DNA of 64,000 bases, taken from Pseudeuparius sepicola (lineage: Eukaryota > Arthropoda > Insecta > Coleoptera > Anthribidae). This document shows, piece by piece, positions 11,134-22,569 of this stretch (within the stretch, counting starts at the first letter, position 1; each line of letters begins with the position of its first letter). The notes beneath the pieces were generated by a model that was not told where the DNA came from, searched no databases, and saw only the letters and a program-made list of their open reading frames with translations. The translations under genes and the position numbers were made by a program. The stretch is from contig OY987303.1 in the NCBI GenBank assembly GCA_963920635.1, forward strand, positions 15,540,175-15,604,174, written 5' to 3'.

Positions 11134-11840
11134 CGGCACCGTCGCAATGATAAAGGCCTGCTAGCTGGCGACGCGAAACGTCACTACGTCATCACAAGAG
11201 GTAGCTTTTTGTAGTTGTTTACGTTTACTTACTTGCCTAGCGATTTTTCTGTTTTAAAGTACGTACATATAGGACGTGGAGTTTTATTAATAAGGTGGTA
11301 AAACAGCAGTGATTCAGCATAAAGTGAACAAAATTAAATTTTAGTTTATAGGTTTTAGGTTGTGTCTAATATAGTTTCGGTCTTTTATTTAAATCATGCA
11401 GTGGACGTGTTCAGTTCCCAACTGCAAGGTAAACTACAAAGGCGGTCCTAAAGTGTCCGATTTTTCCTCCCTAAAGACCCCATTTTATGGAAAAGTGGGT
11501 TAAGGCCATCAAAATAATTTTGTTCCTACACAGTCTTCCAGGGTAAAAGTAGTTTTGGTTTGGACTATTCGGAGAGTGTTATACCTAACAATTTTACATG
11601 ACTAAATGTAACCACATTGAAATCAGGAAGTTTTATGGTTTTATTCATTCGAATTTAGTTGTATCTAGGCACGCAAATAAGAAATAATTGGCATTTACGA
11701 AAATTTTAGATATCTAAATGTACCAAAAGCCCTTGAAAATGTGACTTTCACTATCGTAGAATTTGGCGCCTTAAGCCCACCTCCCTTCGATGACTCATCG
11801 CTTTCAGCTGCCGGGCCTTGTCATTGCGACGACGGTGCCG
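11134..11840 (+). mobile_element. P-like non-autonomous element carrying a THAP exon
   Basis: The left end CGGCACCGTCGCAATGA and the right end TCATTGCGACGACGGTGCCG are inverted. GTAAATC flanks both sides (11127-11133 and 11841-11847), giving a 7-bp duplication, or 8 bp if one terminal base is shared. P elements make 8-bp duplications and encode an N-terminal THAP zinc finger. This one has only the first THAP exon, on the plus strand. A second copy lies at 62551-63067. The 707-bp length marks it as a deletion derivative. Confidence 0.75.
11396..11503 (+). pseudogene. Broken THAP zinc-finger first exon
   Basis: From ATG 11396 the peptide reads MQWTCSVPNCKVNYKGGPKV, then S. This has the CxxxxC start of a THAP (C2CH) DNA-binding domain (Cys5, Cys10) and the typical WxCSVPNC opening. 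Compared with the intact copy at 62672, a one-base deletion after CCATTTTA shifts the frame and gives TAA at 11501-11503. Beyond it, the paralogous WxKA and FVPTQSS-equivalent codons remain in another frame, followed by the same donor-like CAGGGTAAAAGT. It cannot make a full THAP domain. Confidence 0.75.
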
Positions 11841-12342
11841 GTAAATCTCTCCACTTTCTAAAAGAAAATGGCAAGTCGAAGTAACATGACATAATAATAA
11901 TTTGAACCTAGCTAATTGTCTGATATTACCTATACCTTGTGTTCTATTCTAATTATCTATCCTAACTTCTCTTTGTATGCTGGTAATATTTTCCTGAACC
12001 CGACTAAACCTTCAGCAACACAAATTAGATAGAATAATTAAAATTTTACCAGCAGATAAGGGCAATGCAACTGTCATTTTAGAGAAAGCTATGTATGGTA
12101 TCCAACATTCCTCTTCGCCCTATTTTATCTTCAATAAATTTACCATGTCATTCATTAGCAAAATATTTACTTAAAATTGTTAGTCCGTCAGTAGAAAACT
12201 CACATTTATTTATTAAAAACAGACAACATTTTTTTAGGAAAAATTAGGGACCATCAATTTCAAAATCAGTATTTATTAGCTAGTTTTGATGTGGTCGGTG
12301 ACTTTACAAATGTTCCTGTTGACAAATCGTTGAATATTTTAC

Positions 12343-12372
12343 GCAGAAACTTTCTGCGTAAAATAAAAATAT
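12343..12372. repeat. Short hairpin inside the Penelope relic
   Basis: TTTTACGCAGAAA and TTTCTGCGTAAAA face each other with a few bases between them. Probably a local inverted duplication. Confidence 0.6.
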
Positions 12373-12571
12373 TTCTGCCAGAAAGTTAGAAAGCGCCCAG
12401 ACTTTAACAGATATAGGACAAATATAAGTATAAATGCAATATTATAATTAACAACATTATGTGTTAAAACGACTTAGTTTCAACTAGGAAATTAATTTTA
12501 TCAGCAGGAACTGAGAATGGCTGTGGGATCTTTTTTATGACCATTCATAAGCAATCATTCATGGAAAATTT

Positions 12572-12597
12572 TCTCCACCAAACTAGTTTGGTGGAGA
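12572..12597. repeat. Perfect 26-bp palindrome inside the Penelope relic
   Basis: TCTCCACCAAACT is followed directly by its inverse AGTTTGGTGGAGA. It sits where the RT palm would continue after MAVGS, so it breaks the frame. It appears to be a local inversion rather than a separate element. Confidence 0.75.
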
Positions 12598-13589
12598 TAT
12601 GGGAACATAGAGTGGACGATTTAAATTCGTTATAAAATTTTATAAATTCCCAAGAACCTTGTATTAAAGTTACATAATTATAAAGAAACAGAAAATAATA
12701 ATCTACTTCCATCTTATTAGATGTTGCTATATTTAAATCCGATAGCATAGAAACTAGTGTCTACAGAAAACCAACATATTATACTAATAATGATTTCAAT
12801 TTCAATTCTAGTCATCATATTGTTAAAAGAGGAGTAATTAAGTTTAATGGCTAAAGTGATTTGTTCTAATAACACAAAATTTAAGGAGGAAATTACTCAT
12901 ATCAAATCTGTTCTTGCAAAAGACTATCCTATTGAATTTGTTGAGAAAATTTTTAAGGATTTTTCAGTAATTTACATAGAGAAAGAAATGTGTTGGACCG
13001 AAATTTTGTTATTGCTTATATTCCTGGATTATCAGATAAACTAAAACGCACAGGCAATATTTACAACCGAAAATTATTGAGATCGATGCTATATGCTATA
13101 GTTAAAACCAAAACATTTAATCAGGTACAAAGTTAAAAGAATTGCATTTATAAAATTCGATGTGAATGTGGAAAATTCTATATTGGGGAGTCCTGTAGGC
13201 CATTTAACGTTCATTTAAAAGAACATAAAAATTGTATCAGGCAAAATAAAATTTCAAAACAAAAAATATTTAAACACTCTTTTACCAATAATCATCGAAT
13301 TTTATGGGAATGGTATAAGTAGGAAATAGGTGGAAAATTAAATAATCAGCTTTTTTTTTATGAAAATTTCGACAACTGTGTTGCTGAATGTCAAAATGGA
13401 ATCCGAAATCAGCCTCCAAATTTCGCTAAGTTGCGATAAGACGTGGCTAAATGTGCCTATAGTTAGAGAGGTACAAAAAAAACAAAGAATGTTCAATGAT
13501 AACTTTAAACACATTTCCGCCTGGATGCCCCACCCTGTACCTACCCGGGGCATAGGCATATACATGTTCACCCAGAATTATGGCATTTC

Positions 13590-14010
13590 CCCGTTCTTCC
13601 TCTTTACAAATTCGACCTTCGCGCAAGTCCCATTTTTTCCACCACCGCTCCTGGACGTTTCCATTTGCTCGGTAAATTTGGCGCGGGGGTCCGTCCGTTC
13701 CGCCGTTCCGGTCACGTCCTAAATCATTTTGTCACCGCGAACGGGCCAATCAAGAAAAATAATAGGGTCGCAGTTTGGTCCACGGCCTACCGGGCTATGA
13801 CGAATGTCGGCATACATCACCGCCAACGTATGCAAATCGAGGTCGGCCCGGAATAGCCGGAAAAGGCCCCTTTCCGGGGGGGTTATTCATCGAGGGTCGC
13901 GGGCACGCACTTAATTTCGGGACACTCCGAAGGGCCGCCCACTTTATCAACCGTAATCGGTTAAGATTTATCCCAGTTCGGCCCGGTAAAAGTGTTCAGT
14001 AAGAATCATG
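13590..14010. other. GC-elevated island
   Basis: GC rises strongly (e.g. CCGGGGGGGTTATTCATCG near 13876). Overlapping open frames of 63-120 codons show no recognised domain. A conserved regulatory element or a transposon piece are both possible. Confidence 0.3.
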
Positions 14011-14167
14011 AATTTCAGTGGGTTCGTTGTCACAAAATCGTTGTAGTTTACTCGACAATAATAATTAGTGACAACCGTCTAGGTATGTATTTCGCGAAGT
14101 TTACAAATCAATAATTGGCGATTCTCCAGAACAGACTCCAACGTTTAGCACTTGTATGGGATCCTTT

Positions 14168-14337
14168 CTAGGGTTTCATCAAGTCAAGTAGCTTGACATT
14201 TTAACAAATTACTTGACTTGACTTGAAAATCAAGCTTCTGACAAATTAAATACTTGACTTGATATTGGAAAATTACTACTTGACTTGAACTTGACTTGAT
14301 TTCAAGTCAAGTCAAGTAGCTTGAATATCAAGTCAAG
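14168..14337. repeat. CAAGT/ACTTG pentamer-rich cluster
   Basis: The word CTTGACTTGA and its inverse TCAAGTCAAG recur about ten times in both orientations in 170 bp, forming nested short palindromes. Such clusters are seen as subterminal repeats of DNA transposons, but no flanking ends are visible here. Confidence 0.65.
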
Positions 14338-14560
14338 CCATGAATCTCTAAAATTGGCAATAATAAAATAAAATTTACTTTTACTTGTGAACATGTTTGT
14401 TTATTATTAACACACAAAATAAGAACCAAGTTTCCGAGAAAAATGTTTATAAATTAAGAAAAAAAAAGTGCTTTGAACGGTGTTAACGTGAAACAAATAT
14501 AAGTTTTTGTTGTCTATGTTACACAGACCCAGACACCCAAATAGAAGTTTTTGTTGACTA

Positions 14561-15779
14561 CACAGATAGAAATACAATTCTTCCTAGAAAAATATTTGTT
14601 GTTTGATCACGAATTATTTGCCAGAAATAATATTTATTTCCGTAAAAACTATGTTATTTAAATGAAGATTAATTTTTTTCAATTAAAAAATAAGTGCCTT
14701 TTGGGTAAGGTATTTGATTTGTTTGACACATTATTGTTTAGTGGAAGCATATATTATTTTCCTGAAATAAGGTATTACTTGGTGCAAACAAGAATAATTT
14801 TTATTTACAGTTTATAGCTTTTGATTGTTTGAGTCAACCACATTGTTATTTGGTTTGAATTTGACCTTATTTGAGTTAAATAATACTGCGTACCATTTTA
14901 TAGCTGTCTCACTCCAGAGAATGAAAGATAGAAAGAAAGAGAAAATATGGGAGGCAGAGGGCGCACTCTAGTGTCGGCGTTCAGCGCTGTTCCGTGTCCG
15001 TGAAACTAGTACCTGCCTGCTGTCTCCCTGGAGTTTTGTGCCCGCAGTTTTATTATCATTTATAAGCCGCCGAGTAGCACAGTGTAGTGTGGTGTACTGG
15101 GTGTAGTATGTATTGTGTGTTTTCAACTTATTTTGTAAGTACACGCATAAACAATAATAGAAACAAATCTCAAAGAACTACTTTAAATATATCATATAGA
15201 CCACCTCTATGCTGATGAGGCGCTTTCCTTGGTATGTTTTGTATAGTTTCTTATAACAAATATTGTTATTTTAATTGTATTTAAATAAATATTTTTATAG
15301 CATTACAAATTATCGTGTTTTTCTACTCCAATTTTCATCTTTGTGAATTGAGTAATCTTTTTGTTTTTTATTTGAATCGACAAAAACTAAAGTTTGAGAA
15401 TAATGATGAAGCTAAAGGTTGCTTTACTTTAAATAAATAATATTTTATTTGAGTGAATACCCTGAATGAGTAATTCAACCCACCACAGTGTTTCACGCAA
15501 CTTTCTTAATTTTTTAAATAGAATAAATGTTTTTTAACATTGTAGATTTGTTCCTTCGAAATACATCATTTATTCAATTCAAATCATTAGTATCTCCATT
15601 GGAATAAAAATTAATTTCTTCCAAATAATATTTTCTTTGTCTCAAATTAAATGTTGTTTTTATATTGAAACAAACCAAATGTTTTATTCAAAGTTAGTCT
15701 AGGGTTCGCCATATACAAGAATCAAATTTGTTTGAGTTAAATAAATTTTATTTGATTCAAGTATCTCTTTCTATCTGTG
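14561..15779. mobile_element. TA-flanked TIR element CACAGATAGAAA
   Basis: The left end is CACAGATAGAAATAC and the right end is the inverse-like GTATCTCTTTCTATCTGTG, each with TA outside (14559-14560, 15780-15781). The interior is rich in TTTGATTCAAATAAA-type words in both orientations. A less AT-rich core (14880-15130) has a TTTATAAG box and a donor-like TTTTGTAAGTAC near 15130. No coding frame. The core could be a captured promoter or exon; this is not proven. Confidence 0.65.
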
Positions 15780-15781
15780 TA

Positions 15782-17598
15782 TACACATAGTTTTGGTACG
15801 GACATGTCATCTCACTATCGAGGCATCCTAGGAAATGTATTTAAGGTACATAAATTCAGTAGTAACGTTGACTGATGAGTTAGGTCCTCATCCAACACTA
15901 ATAGCAAGTTTTTTGTGAAAAAACTGTATATCAACTCCTTTGCATATCAGAAAGAAATTTTGGTCAGAGAATAGACAATAGTGTCAATTTTCGCCGATTT
16001 TTTTCTACTAGCAAAATGTGTCGACCACATATAAAGAAAATTAGGATTTGTTAATTAAAAATATGTGACAAGTAATCCTAAAATTTGTTTTTTTTTTTGT
16101 TAGAAACTCGTGTCAGCGTGTCAACACAATAAAATGGTGCAATTTAAACAAGTGACTTCACCAAATTTGCGAACAGATTTTTGGGATTTAGCGATTTAGT
16201 AAATACTGGATGCAAAAAAATAAGAATACTTATAATGAAAACCAGGTAAATATTCTTAATATACATAGAAGCATTGTTTTCTTTTGTTCCATTATTTGTG
16301 TTAAATACTATTGAAGGATGTAAAGGATATTGGGCAACCTTTCAATTTCGCTTCCAAGTTAGATATTATTTACAAAAATTATTTCTGAACCAACGAACAA
16401 TTAGTTGTTTTTTTTTTCGATTTGATTCACTCACTCATCATAACACAGAAACAAAACTAAATATTATGCATAAATTGCATAATTGCATAAATTACTACTA
16501 CTTTTTAGATACAATCCAAAATACATAGTTTATTGGTGGTTGTGGTTGTACACTAGGATTTGGAGTCAATTTTTATTCTAAAATACGAGATAAAATACAT
16601 CTTATTATGATATTCAGATACTTAATTATTACGATCCATTTATTCTATAGGACATACCTATCCTTTGCTATTTTCTCTGGTGTCTTCTGTAATAATAATT
16701 ATTCAGAACCATATTATTTTCGCCATACCACGTATCAGGTATTTGGTATATGTAATAATCGGGCAGCTGAAACTAATGCTATTTTACATTTTTCTTTCGA
16801 ATTATTTTAAAGTTGAAATGACAGTGTCATTCTTCTAATATCATATTTTCTTGCTGCTATTTTTGTCAACTCATATTTACGCTCAATAAGTTTTCTTATA
16901 GAGGGCAACCAGACATACACTGTTTCAGTTTCCTATGAAAAAACATTCTGCCCATGAGTTCCCATCATTTTTCTTTAACTTGAAATAAATCATAACATAA
17001 ATACAAAAAACCTCTAATTTGACATACAGTTTCTATAATGCCCAAAATCGGCGAATAATTTACAGTAATGACTTTATTTTCCCAACTCTTCCTATGCAGG
17101 AACCCCACTTTCAGGCATATAGTTTGCATACCTGTTGCATTATTATATTATTGTCTTTATTTGTAAGAAAGTATACTTAACTTATGCGACCGCATTGATT
17201 ATAAACTCAAACTATATGCAGGTATCCGTAAATAATGTCAGCTTGTTTTATTTATAATTTCCACACTATATAGATAGAAATAACCGACTATATAAACTTT
17301 TTAAGAAACTGACCAACAATAATTCCAAGCTGGTTTTTCGTATAATGCCTCCAATTTCATCCGCTTGCATTTTTCGTAATTACCTGCACCCGAAACATTT
17401 CCGAGAACCCAAAAAACTGTCGCCCGCGATCATTGGGTGCGCATTATCCCTAATGGGGGTGATTAGGTTTTTTCCAGGACACACAGAAAGACCTAGAGAC
17501 CCGTTTACGGTACACTAATGACGGAACCTGTCCCACATACATTGGCAGGTATAGATGTGATTGTTTGTCACGCGATGCGTGCATGTTATGCCTACATA
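15782..17598. other. AT-rich intergenic stretch
   Basis: No gene is supported; frames at 16274 and 16607 are AT-driven. 17330-17580 is more balanced in composition and may be conserved non-coding DNA. GCATATAGTTT and its inverse AAACTATATGC face each other at about 17115-17220. Confidence 0.35.
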
Positions 17599-19252
17599 CA
17601 GTGTGTCCCACTTAAGGACTGACCACCCCTGTAAAATTTTTATTTATAGCTCGATTTTCATAAACTTTTTTTTGTTGGATAGAGCTTCAAAAATGGCATC
17701 AAACACATAATTCAGGTGCCTCGTGCGTTAAAGTCATGGTCCACTGAGACGGTGTTTTAGTGCTGAAATTTCGAGAAGTACTATTAGGGATTTTTTTAGA
17801 GGAAAATTAATGCCAGATTCTTATTCAGCGTTGTTCGAAACCCAAACGTACCAATTTGCATTACCATAGCTCTACAGGGTGTTTCAAAATTTTTAGTGCC
17901 CCACTTAATTAGTGTACCCCTATAAAATTTTTATTTTTAGCTCGATTTCCAAAAACTTTTTTTTCTTGGATAGAACTTCAAAAATGGCATTAAATGCATA
18001 ATTCAGGTATCTTGTGCCTTAAATTCATGGCCCACTGAGACGGTGTTTTAGTGCTGAAATTTCGAGAAGTACCTATTAGGGACTTTTTTAGAGAAAAATT
18101 AATGCTAGATTCTTATTCAGCGTTGTTCGAAACCCAAACGTACCAATTTGCATTACCGTAGCTCTACAGGGTGTTAAAAAAAAATAAAAGGAAAAGTAAA
18201 GCCGGATTCTTATATGCGGTGAGAGGTTTCAAAAAAACGTGTTAATTTTAATTATTTTCTGAATTTCTGGTAAGTTGGTCACTAAAATATTCGTGAGGAA
18301 CACATATTCTTTCAAAAATTTATTAGCGAACAAAATTTTTATTTAATTTAATATCATCAAATACATGAATAAACAACACAACATAACATAAACTCAAATT
18401 TCAGTCATTTCAATTAGTCCTCCATTTTCTAATGCAAATTGGTACGTTTGGGTTTCCAACAACGTTGAATAAAAATCTAGCATTAATTTTTCTCTAAAAA
18501 AGCCCCTAATAGTGCTTCTCGAAATTTCAGCACTAAAACTTCGTCTCAGTGGGCCATGAATGTAACGCACGAGGCACCTGAATTATGCATTTAATGCCAT
18601 TATTAAAGTTTATGAAATCGAGCTAAAAATAAAAATTTTACAGAGGTACACTAATTAAGTGGGGCACTAAAAATTTTGAAACACCCTGTAGAGCTATGGT
18701 AATGCAGATTGGTACATTTGGGTTTCGAACAACGCTGAATAAGAATCCGGCATTGATTTTCCTCTAAAAAATCCCTAATAGTACTTTTCGAAATTTCAGC
18801 ACTAAAACACCGTCTCAGTGGGCCATGAATTTAAGGCACAAGATACCTGAATTATGCATTTAATGCCATTTTTGAAGTTTTATCCAACAAAAAAAAGTTT
18901 ATGGAAATCGAGCTAAAAATAAAAATTTTATAGGGACACTAATTAAGTGGGGCACTAAAAATTTTGAAACACCCTGTAGAGCTATGGTAATGCAAATTGG
19001 TACATATGGATTTCGAACAACGCTGAATAAGAATCTGGCATTAATTTTCCTCTAAAAAAATCCCTAATAGTACTTCTCGAAATTTCAGCACTAAAACACC
19101 GTCTCAGTGGGCCATGACTTTAACGCACGAGGCACCTGAATTATGTGTTTGATGCCATTTTTGAAGCTCTATCCAACAAAAAAAAGTTTATGAAAATCGA
19201 GCTATAAATAAAAATTTTACAGGGGTGGTCAGTCCTTAAGTGGGACACACTG
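17599..19252. mobile_element. Giant inverted array of five ~285-bp units, TA-flanked
   Basis: The outer ends are CAGTGTGTCCCACTTAAGG and its inverse CCTTAAGTGGGACACACTG, with TA on both sides. The left arm holds two direct units (17599 and about 17878) and the right arm three inverted units (about 18420, 18690, 18970). Every unit has GCTCGAT, AATGGCAT, AATTATG/ATAATTCAGG, CACTGAGACGG, GTGCTGAAATTTCGAGAAG, ATTCTTATTCAGCG and CCAAACGTACCAATTTGCAT-type words. Inner units end in ACAGGGTGTTTCAAAATTTT / CACCCTGTAGAGCTA. The loop is about 18190-18430. Non-coding. Confidence 0.9.
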
Positions 19253-21405
19253 TATATGGGTAGATAGACAATTTACTGCATCTGTTCTATAGGTATGTGG
19301 ACATGAATAATATACGTATGCAATCACGGAAAATACAAATATATTACATGTAGTGCAGTCCTTTTATTTTAAAAACAATTATTTCAGTTAATTTTGTTGT
19401 GTTTCTTCATTGTTGAAAGGACACTAAGTAAACATCCAGTTATGTAATTCTGTAAAGATAAAATACACGCGATATACCAATAGAATCGACAGTTATTAAA
19501 GAATTCAATAATCAAAGCTGGTATCTAATTATTCAAATTATGCCCACTACTAACGTTCCTGCGTTCCTTACACCAAAGGTATAGACCCGTGCCTTTCATG
19601 CCAATAAAGACCAATACTCCAAATATCTAATATACGGATCACCCTGTACAGTTTTGTCTTCCATACTCTTCTGAGTATATATAGGTACCTACATTTTTAA
19701 TTTTGTTTTTACTTCTACATTTCTGCTACATTTCTGTTCGTGTTTTTGTCCCAGCCAAGTTCCAACTTATATGGTATGTGGATCACAGGTAAGAATATCA
19801 ATTAACCAAAATCTGGCTTAATATTTGCATATGATTCAGATGCAACTTCGGTATGTTTATATAAATTATATAGCATTATTTTTTTACTAATCAAATATCT
19901 TTACATGCGGCTACCGTCGTTATGCATATGAAGACCATAAAACTAAGAAGATCCATTAAAAGCAATCTTTCAGGTATAAGTGGCGCGCTAATGCTTTTTT
20001 GTCACGCGAATAATATAGATAATGATAATGATTTCGCCGCGAAGTGCCCATAAATGAAACCGATACTAAAATAGGCACACCAATTAAAAATAATGTTACC
20101 TGAATAACGTGGTAAATGAAAGCCACGTTGTTATTATGCGATTTAAAGTACTGGCGTTTATTATTAACATGGAGAGCATTACAACCACAATTAATATGTG
20201 AGCAAGTATTCAACAGCAATAGTGTTATCAGTGTTGATAATGACAGCCATAATTATTCGTATCCGTGCTTGTTGCATTTAGGAAAGGAAGATTCGGATGA
20301 TAGTGTAGGTATACATTATAATTTAACCAATTTGATATAATAACATTAAGTAAATTGTTCCACTAGCCTAAGGGTATGTCCCGAGAAGTAGAATACATCA
20401 TGAAATTTTGCTTTAAAGAGCTGGGGGTTATACTACACCGGAAAGAATTATTCGGACAAAAAATACCATTATATAGTATGAAGAAGAATGTCACCAAAAG
20501 AAGAAATTCTTGTAGCCGTCTCATGCTGAAGGATTGACTAGTGTGCGTGAACGACAAGTGGAGCGACTAAAAGCTGACATAAAGTACAATGTGTGAAGAT
20601 TCCGTGACCCCACTTTCATGAATTAAAAATGTCCATTTCAGCTTGATAGAAATGATCTCTCATGCAATATAAAGAAATTGATGCATTGGTAATATATATA
20701 ATTTATGAATTATTCATTAGCCTCCTATACAGCTTCTGCTAGCTGGTTTCATAACGTTAGTTCCAAAATATCAGCAACAATCAAAGGCATTTATTACCAA
20801 TTATTTTTTGTGCTATCAGAGGCGAATAAATCATGGGCTGTATGGCTACACGCAAGCATTACCGCACCAACATAAGACTGATTAATTATTTCTAGTCGGA
20901 TGAACGTCCAAAGATAATTAAACCGTAAACTTATCTAATGAATAATTAATTTTTTGCCTCGTAGGTAGTAAATAAGGATGATAAACGGTTAGAAAAACGG
21001 AAAACTAGTTTTTTCGTAATAAATGACCCCTGACAAAAATACCGGCATATTCGCGAGGATCGGATAGCAAAAATTAAATTCTCCGGCGCAATTTTCATTC
21101 GCCGGATTGAGATGTTAAATGTTCGGTAAAATAAAAGGCAAGGGAACAAAACAAAAGCCGTTTTTAGCGAGAAGCTGCACAATTACACGGAATAATAACG
21201 AATGGAAAAATAATGCGCCTCGTTTACGAAACAAATAGCTGCCGTTTCTATGGCTTTCCAGAATAACGGATACCATACCGTCGCGATACAATTGGCCTAT
21301 ATTTCCATTCGATTCGATTGAAAGATAAATCTGCCGGTTGTATAACCGCGCACTTTTCTGCATTGCCGTAAGAAAGACTTATTTATACGGATGAATTTGT
21401 CATGA
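19253..21405. other. Intergenic stretch, possible conserved non-coding blocks
   Basis: 19640 holds a solo CACCCTGTAC end. 19970-20180 and 20990-21370 have balanced composition and TAAT-type words resembling enhancer DNA of insects; this is impression only. No reading frame has a recognised domain. Confidence 0.3.
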
Positions 21406-21413
21406 CAATAAAC
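21406..21413. repeat. Target-site duplication CAATAAAC (left)
   Basis: Identical to 22562-22569 on the other side of the hAT element: an exact 8-bp duplication, as hAT transposases make. Confidence 0.95.
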
Positions 21414-21608
21414 CACGGGCGTAGCCAGGATTTAGTTTTGGGGGGGGGGGCGGTTTAGTTTGAGAAGTAAATAAAACAACAAAAATATACTTACATGAAA
21501 TTTAATATCTATATATTCATCCGAAAAACTACGACATATTTATAAAGTTCTTAACTTTAAATGAAATGGATAAATTAATTTCGTTCCTCTGCGCTAAATC
21601 TAAAACCA

Positions 21609-21908
21609 TTAAAGAAGAAATCTTCGGCTTTTTCTTTTAAATATATCCACTACTTCATCTGCATGAATTTCTGTTCCATAGTGAATGTTCATTACAGCCA
21701 AACCATTAAGTCTGTTTTCACTTGTAGTGTTTCGTAAATAGTTTTTCAGTCTCCTTAGGCTCGAGAAAGGCCTTTCTGGGGTAGCAGTGGATACAGGAAT
21801 GGTAGCCAAGATTTGTAGTAATGTGTAAATATTCGGATAAAGGTTTTTATCGCACATATCTAGGCATTCCAAACTAGATTTCGGGGTAGGCAGTCTTCTT
21901 ATCAGCAT
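21609..21908 (-). pseudogene. hAT transposase C-terminal dimerisation region
   Basis: The minus frame carries a run reading LLQILATIPVSTATPERPFS, then SLRRLKNYLRN and LNGLAVMNIH. This is the hATC dimerisation signature (conserved TP.SA.AER.FS-type block, then LR..M...RL..L..I). It is the real C-terminus of a hAT transposase. Its own ATG at 21908 is incidental: the catalytic DDE core that should precede it is deleted, joining this tail to the N-terminal piece at 21874-22116 in another frame. Confidence 0.85.
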
Positions 21909-22116
21909 GCAAGGTAGCTGAAGCTTTGATAGCTAAATCCAAATTTGTTTCTTTATTAGAAACCCCTTGACCTTGACTACACCACTTTTTCCAGTAGTCC
22001 ATACCTTTAAGTTTATCACCCTTCTTTTTTTTCCCCTCCATTTTTCCACAGTAATAATGATTCACGTATCTATCCTTAACAAGGTCATCGAATAACAGCG
22101 CACTAAAATTACTCAC
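21874..22116 (-). pseudogene. hAT transposase N-terminal remnant
   Basis: An 80-codon minus frame from ATG 22116 contains KMEGKKKKGDKLKGMDYWKK, then WCSQGQGVSNKETNLDLAIK. The basic stretch followed by YWKKW is plausible as the start of a hAT protein, although I recognise no complete zinc finger. It overlaps the C-terminal piece in a different frame, which marks the internal deletion junction at about 21874-21908. The start follows a TATA-like box by about 115 bases. Confidence 0.55.
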
Positions 22117-22230
22117 TTACACGGTACACTTAATTCTCTTCACTATTCGTTCACCACTTTTCACTTTTATTCGCTTCGAGTTCGCATGGAACAGTACTGC
22201 CGTAAGCGCGGTCACGCGCCGCGGCGCCGC

Positions 22231-22286
22231 TTATATAGCAGCCCAGTAGCCGTCCAGAAACTTCCACGAACTTCCACAAAGTTCCG
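22231..22286 (-). promoter_or_regulatory. hAT promoter: TATA box plus heat-shock-like GAA/TTC cluster
   Basis: On the minus strand a TATATAAG box (22231-22238) lies about 115 bases before the transposase ATG. Immediately upstream, 22257-22285 (plus-strand reading) has GAAACTTC, CGAACTTCC and AAGTTCC blocks. The first is a perfect GAAnnTTC pair; later spacing is off by one base. The arrangement resembles an HSF-responsive promoter. Function is inferred. Confidence 0.45.
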
Positions 22287-22561
22287 CTCATTTCGACCGA
22301 GGGGCGTGGCGAATAATCGAGAAACAACGCAAAGTGTCCCTACAATACAAAATAGTTCGGGTGCAACTGCGTCTGCCTCTCGTCAGAAGATGGCGCTAGG
22401 CGCTACTATTACTACATATATTCAATATTCAAACGTAATAATAATTTCACTCTTCACTCCTCGTATTTTTTCGGTATAATATTAGGTAATATTTTGCTTA
22501 TTTCGGGGGGGGGGGGGGTTTGAACCCCCGAAACCCCCCCCCCCCCTTGGCTACGCCCGTG

Positions 22562-22569
22562 CAATAAAC
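22562..22569. repeat. Target-site duplication CAATAAAC (right)
   Basis: Exact partner of 21406-21413. Confidence 0.95.

Larger units (their letters stand above)
12003..13330 (+). pseudogene. Degenerate Penelope-like retroelement (RT plus GIY-YIG)
   Basis: Three plus-strand blocks appear in the family's order. At 12049-12105 is ILPADKGNATVILEKA. At 12108-12330 is PLRPILSSINLPCHSLAKYL, then a SFDVVGDFTNVP block that is reverse-transcriptase motif A with its Asp. At 12513-12525 is a broken MAVGS block. A GIY-YIG endonuclease block at about 13147-13320 reads IYKIRCECGKFYIGESCRP, then HLKEHK; the catalytic-type Tyr and Arg are retained. Stops and shifts separate the blocks, the YxDD region is unreadable, and the 5' part is missing. 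Canonical Penelope elements encode RT followed by GIY-YIG, so the assignment is firm and the copy is dead. Confidence 0.85.
21414..22561 (-). mobile_element. Internally deleted hAT element, 1148 bp
   Basis: The termini CACGGGCGTAGCCA and TGGCTACGCCCGTG are perfect inverted repeats flanked by perfect 8-bp duplications CAATAAAC. Next to the ends lie G tracts and, on the right, a GGTTTGAACCCCCGAAACC core. The interior carries minus-strand transposase remnants and an upstream promoter-like region. The ends and duplication are undecayed, so the insertion is recent. Related solo ends occur at 1611 and 5308 and at 38618 (CAGGGGCGTAG). Confidence 0.95.

Noticed and set aside
12847..13044. 65-codon plus frame as an independent gene
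   Set aside because: It lies between the RT and GIY-YIG parts of the broken Penelope-like element and is part of that relic.
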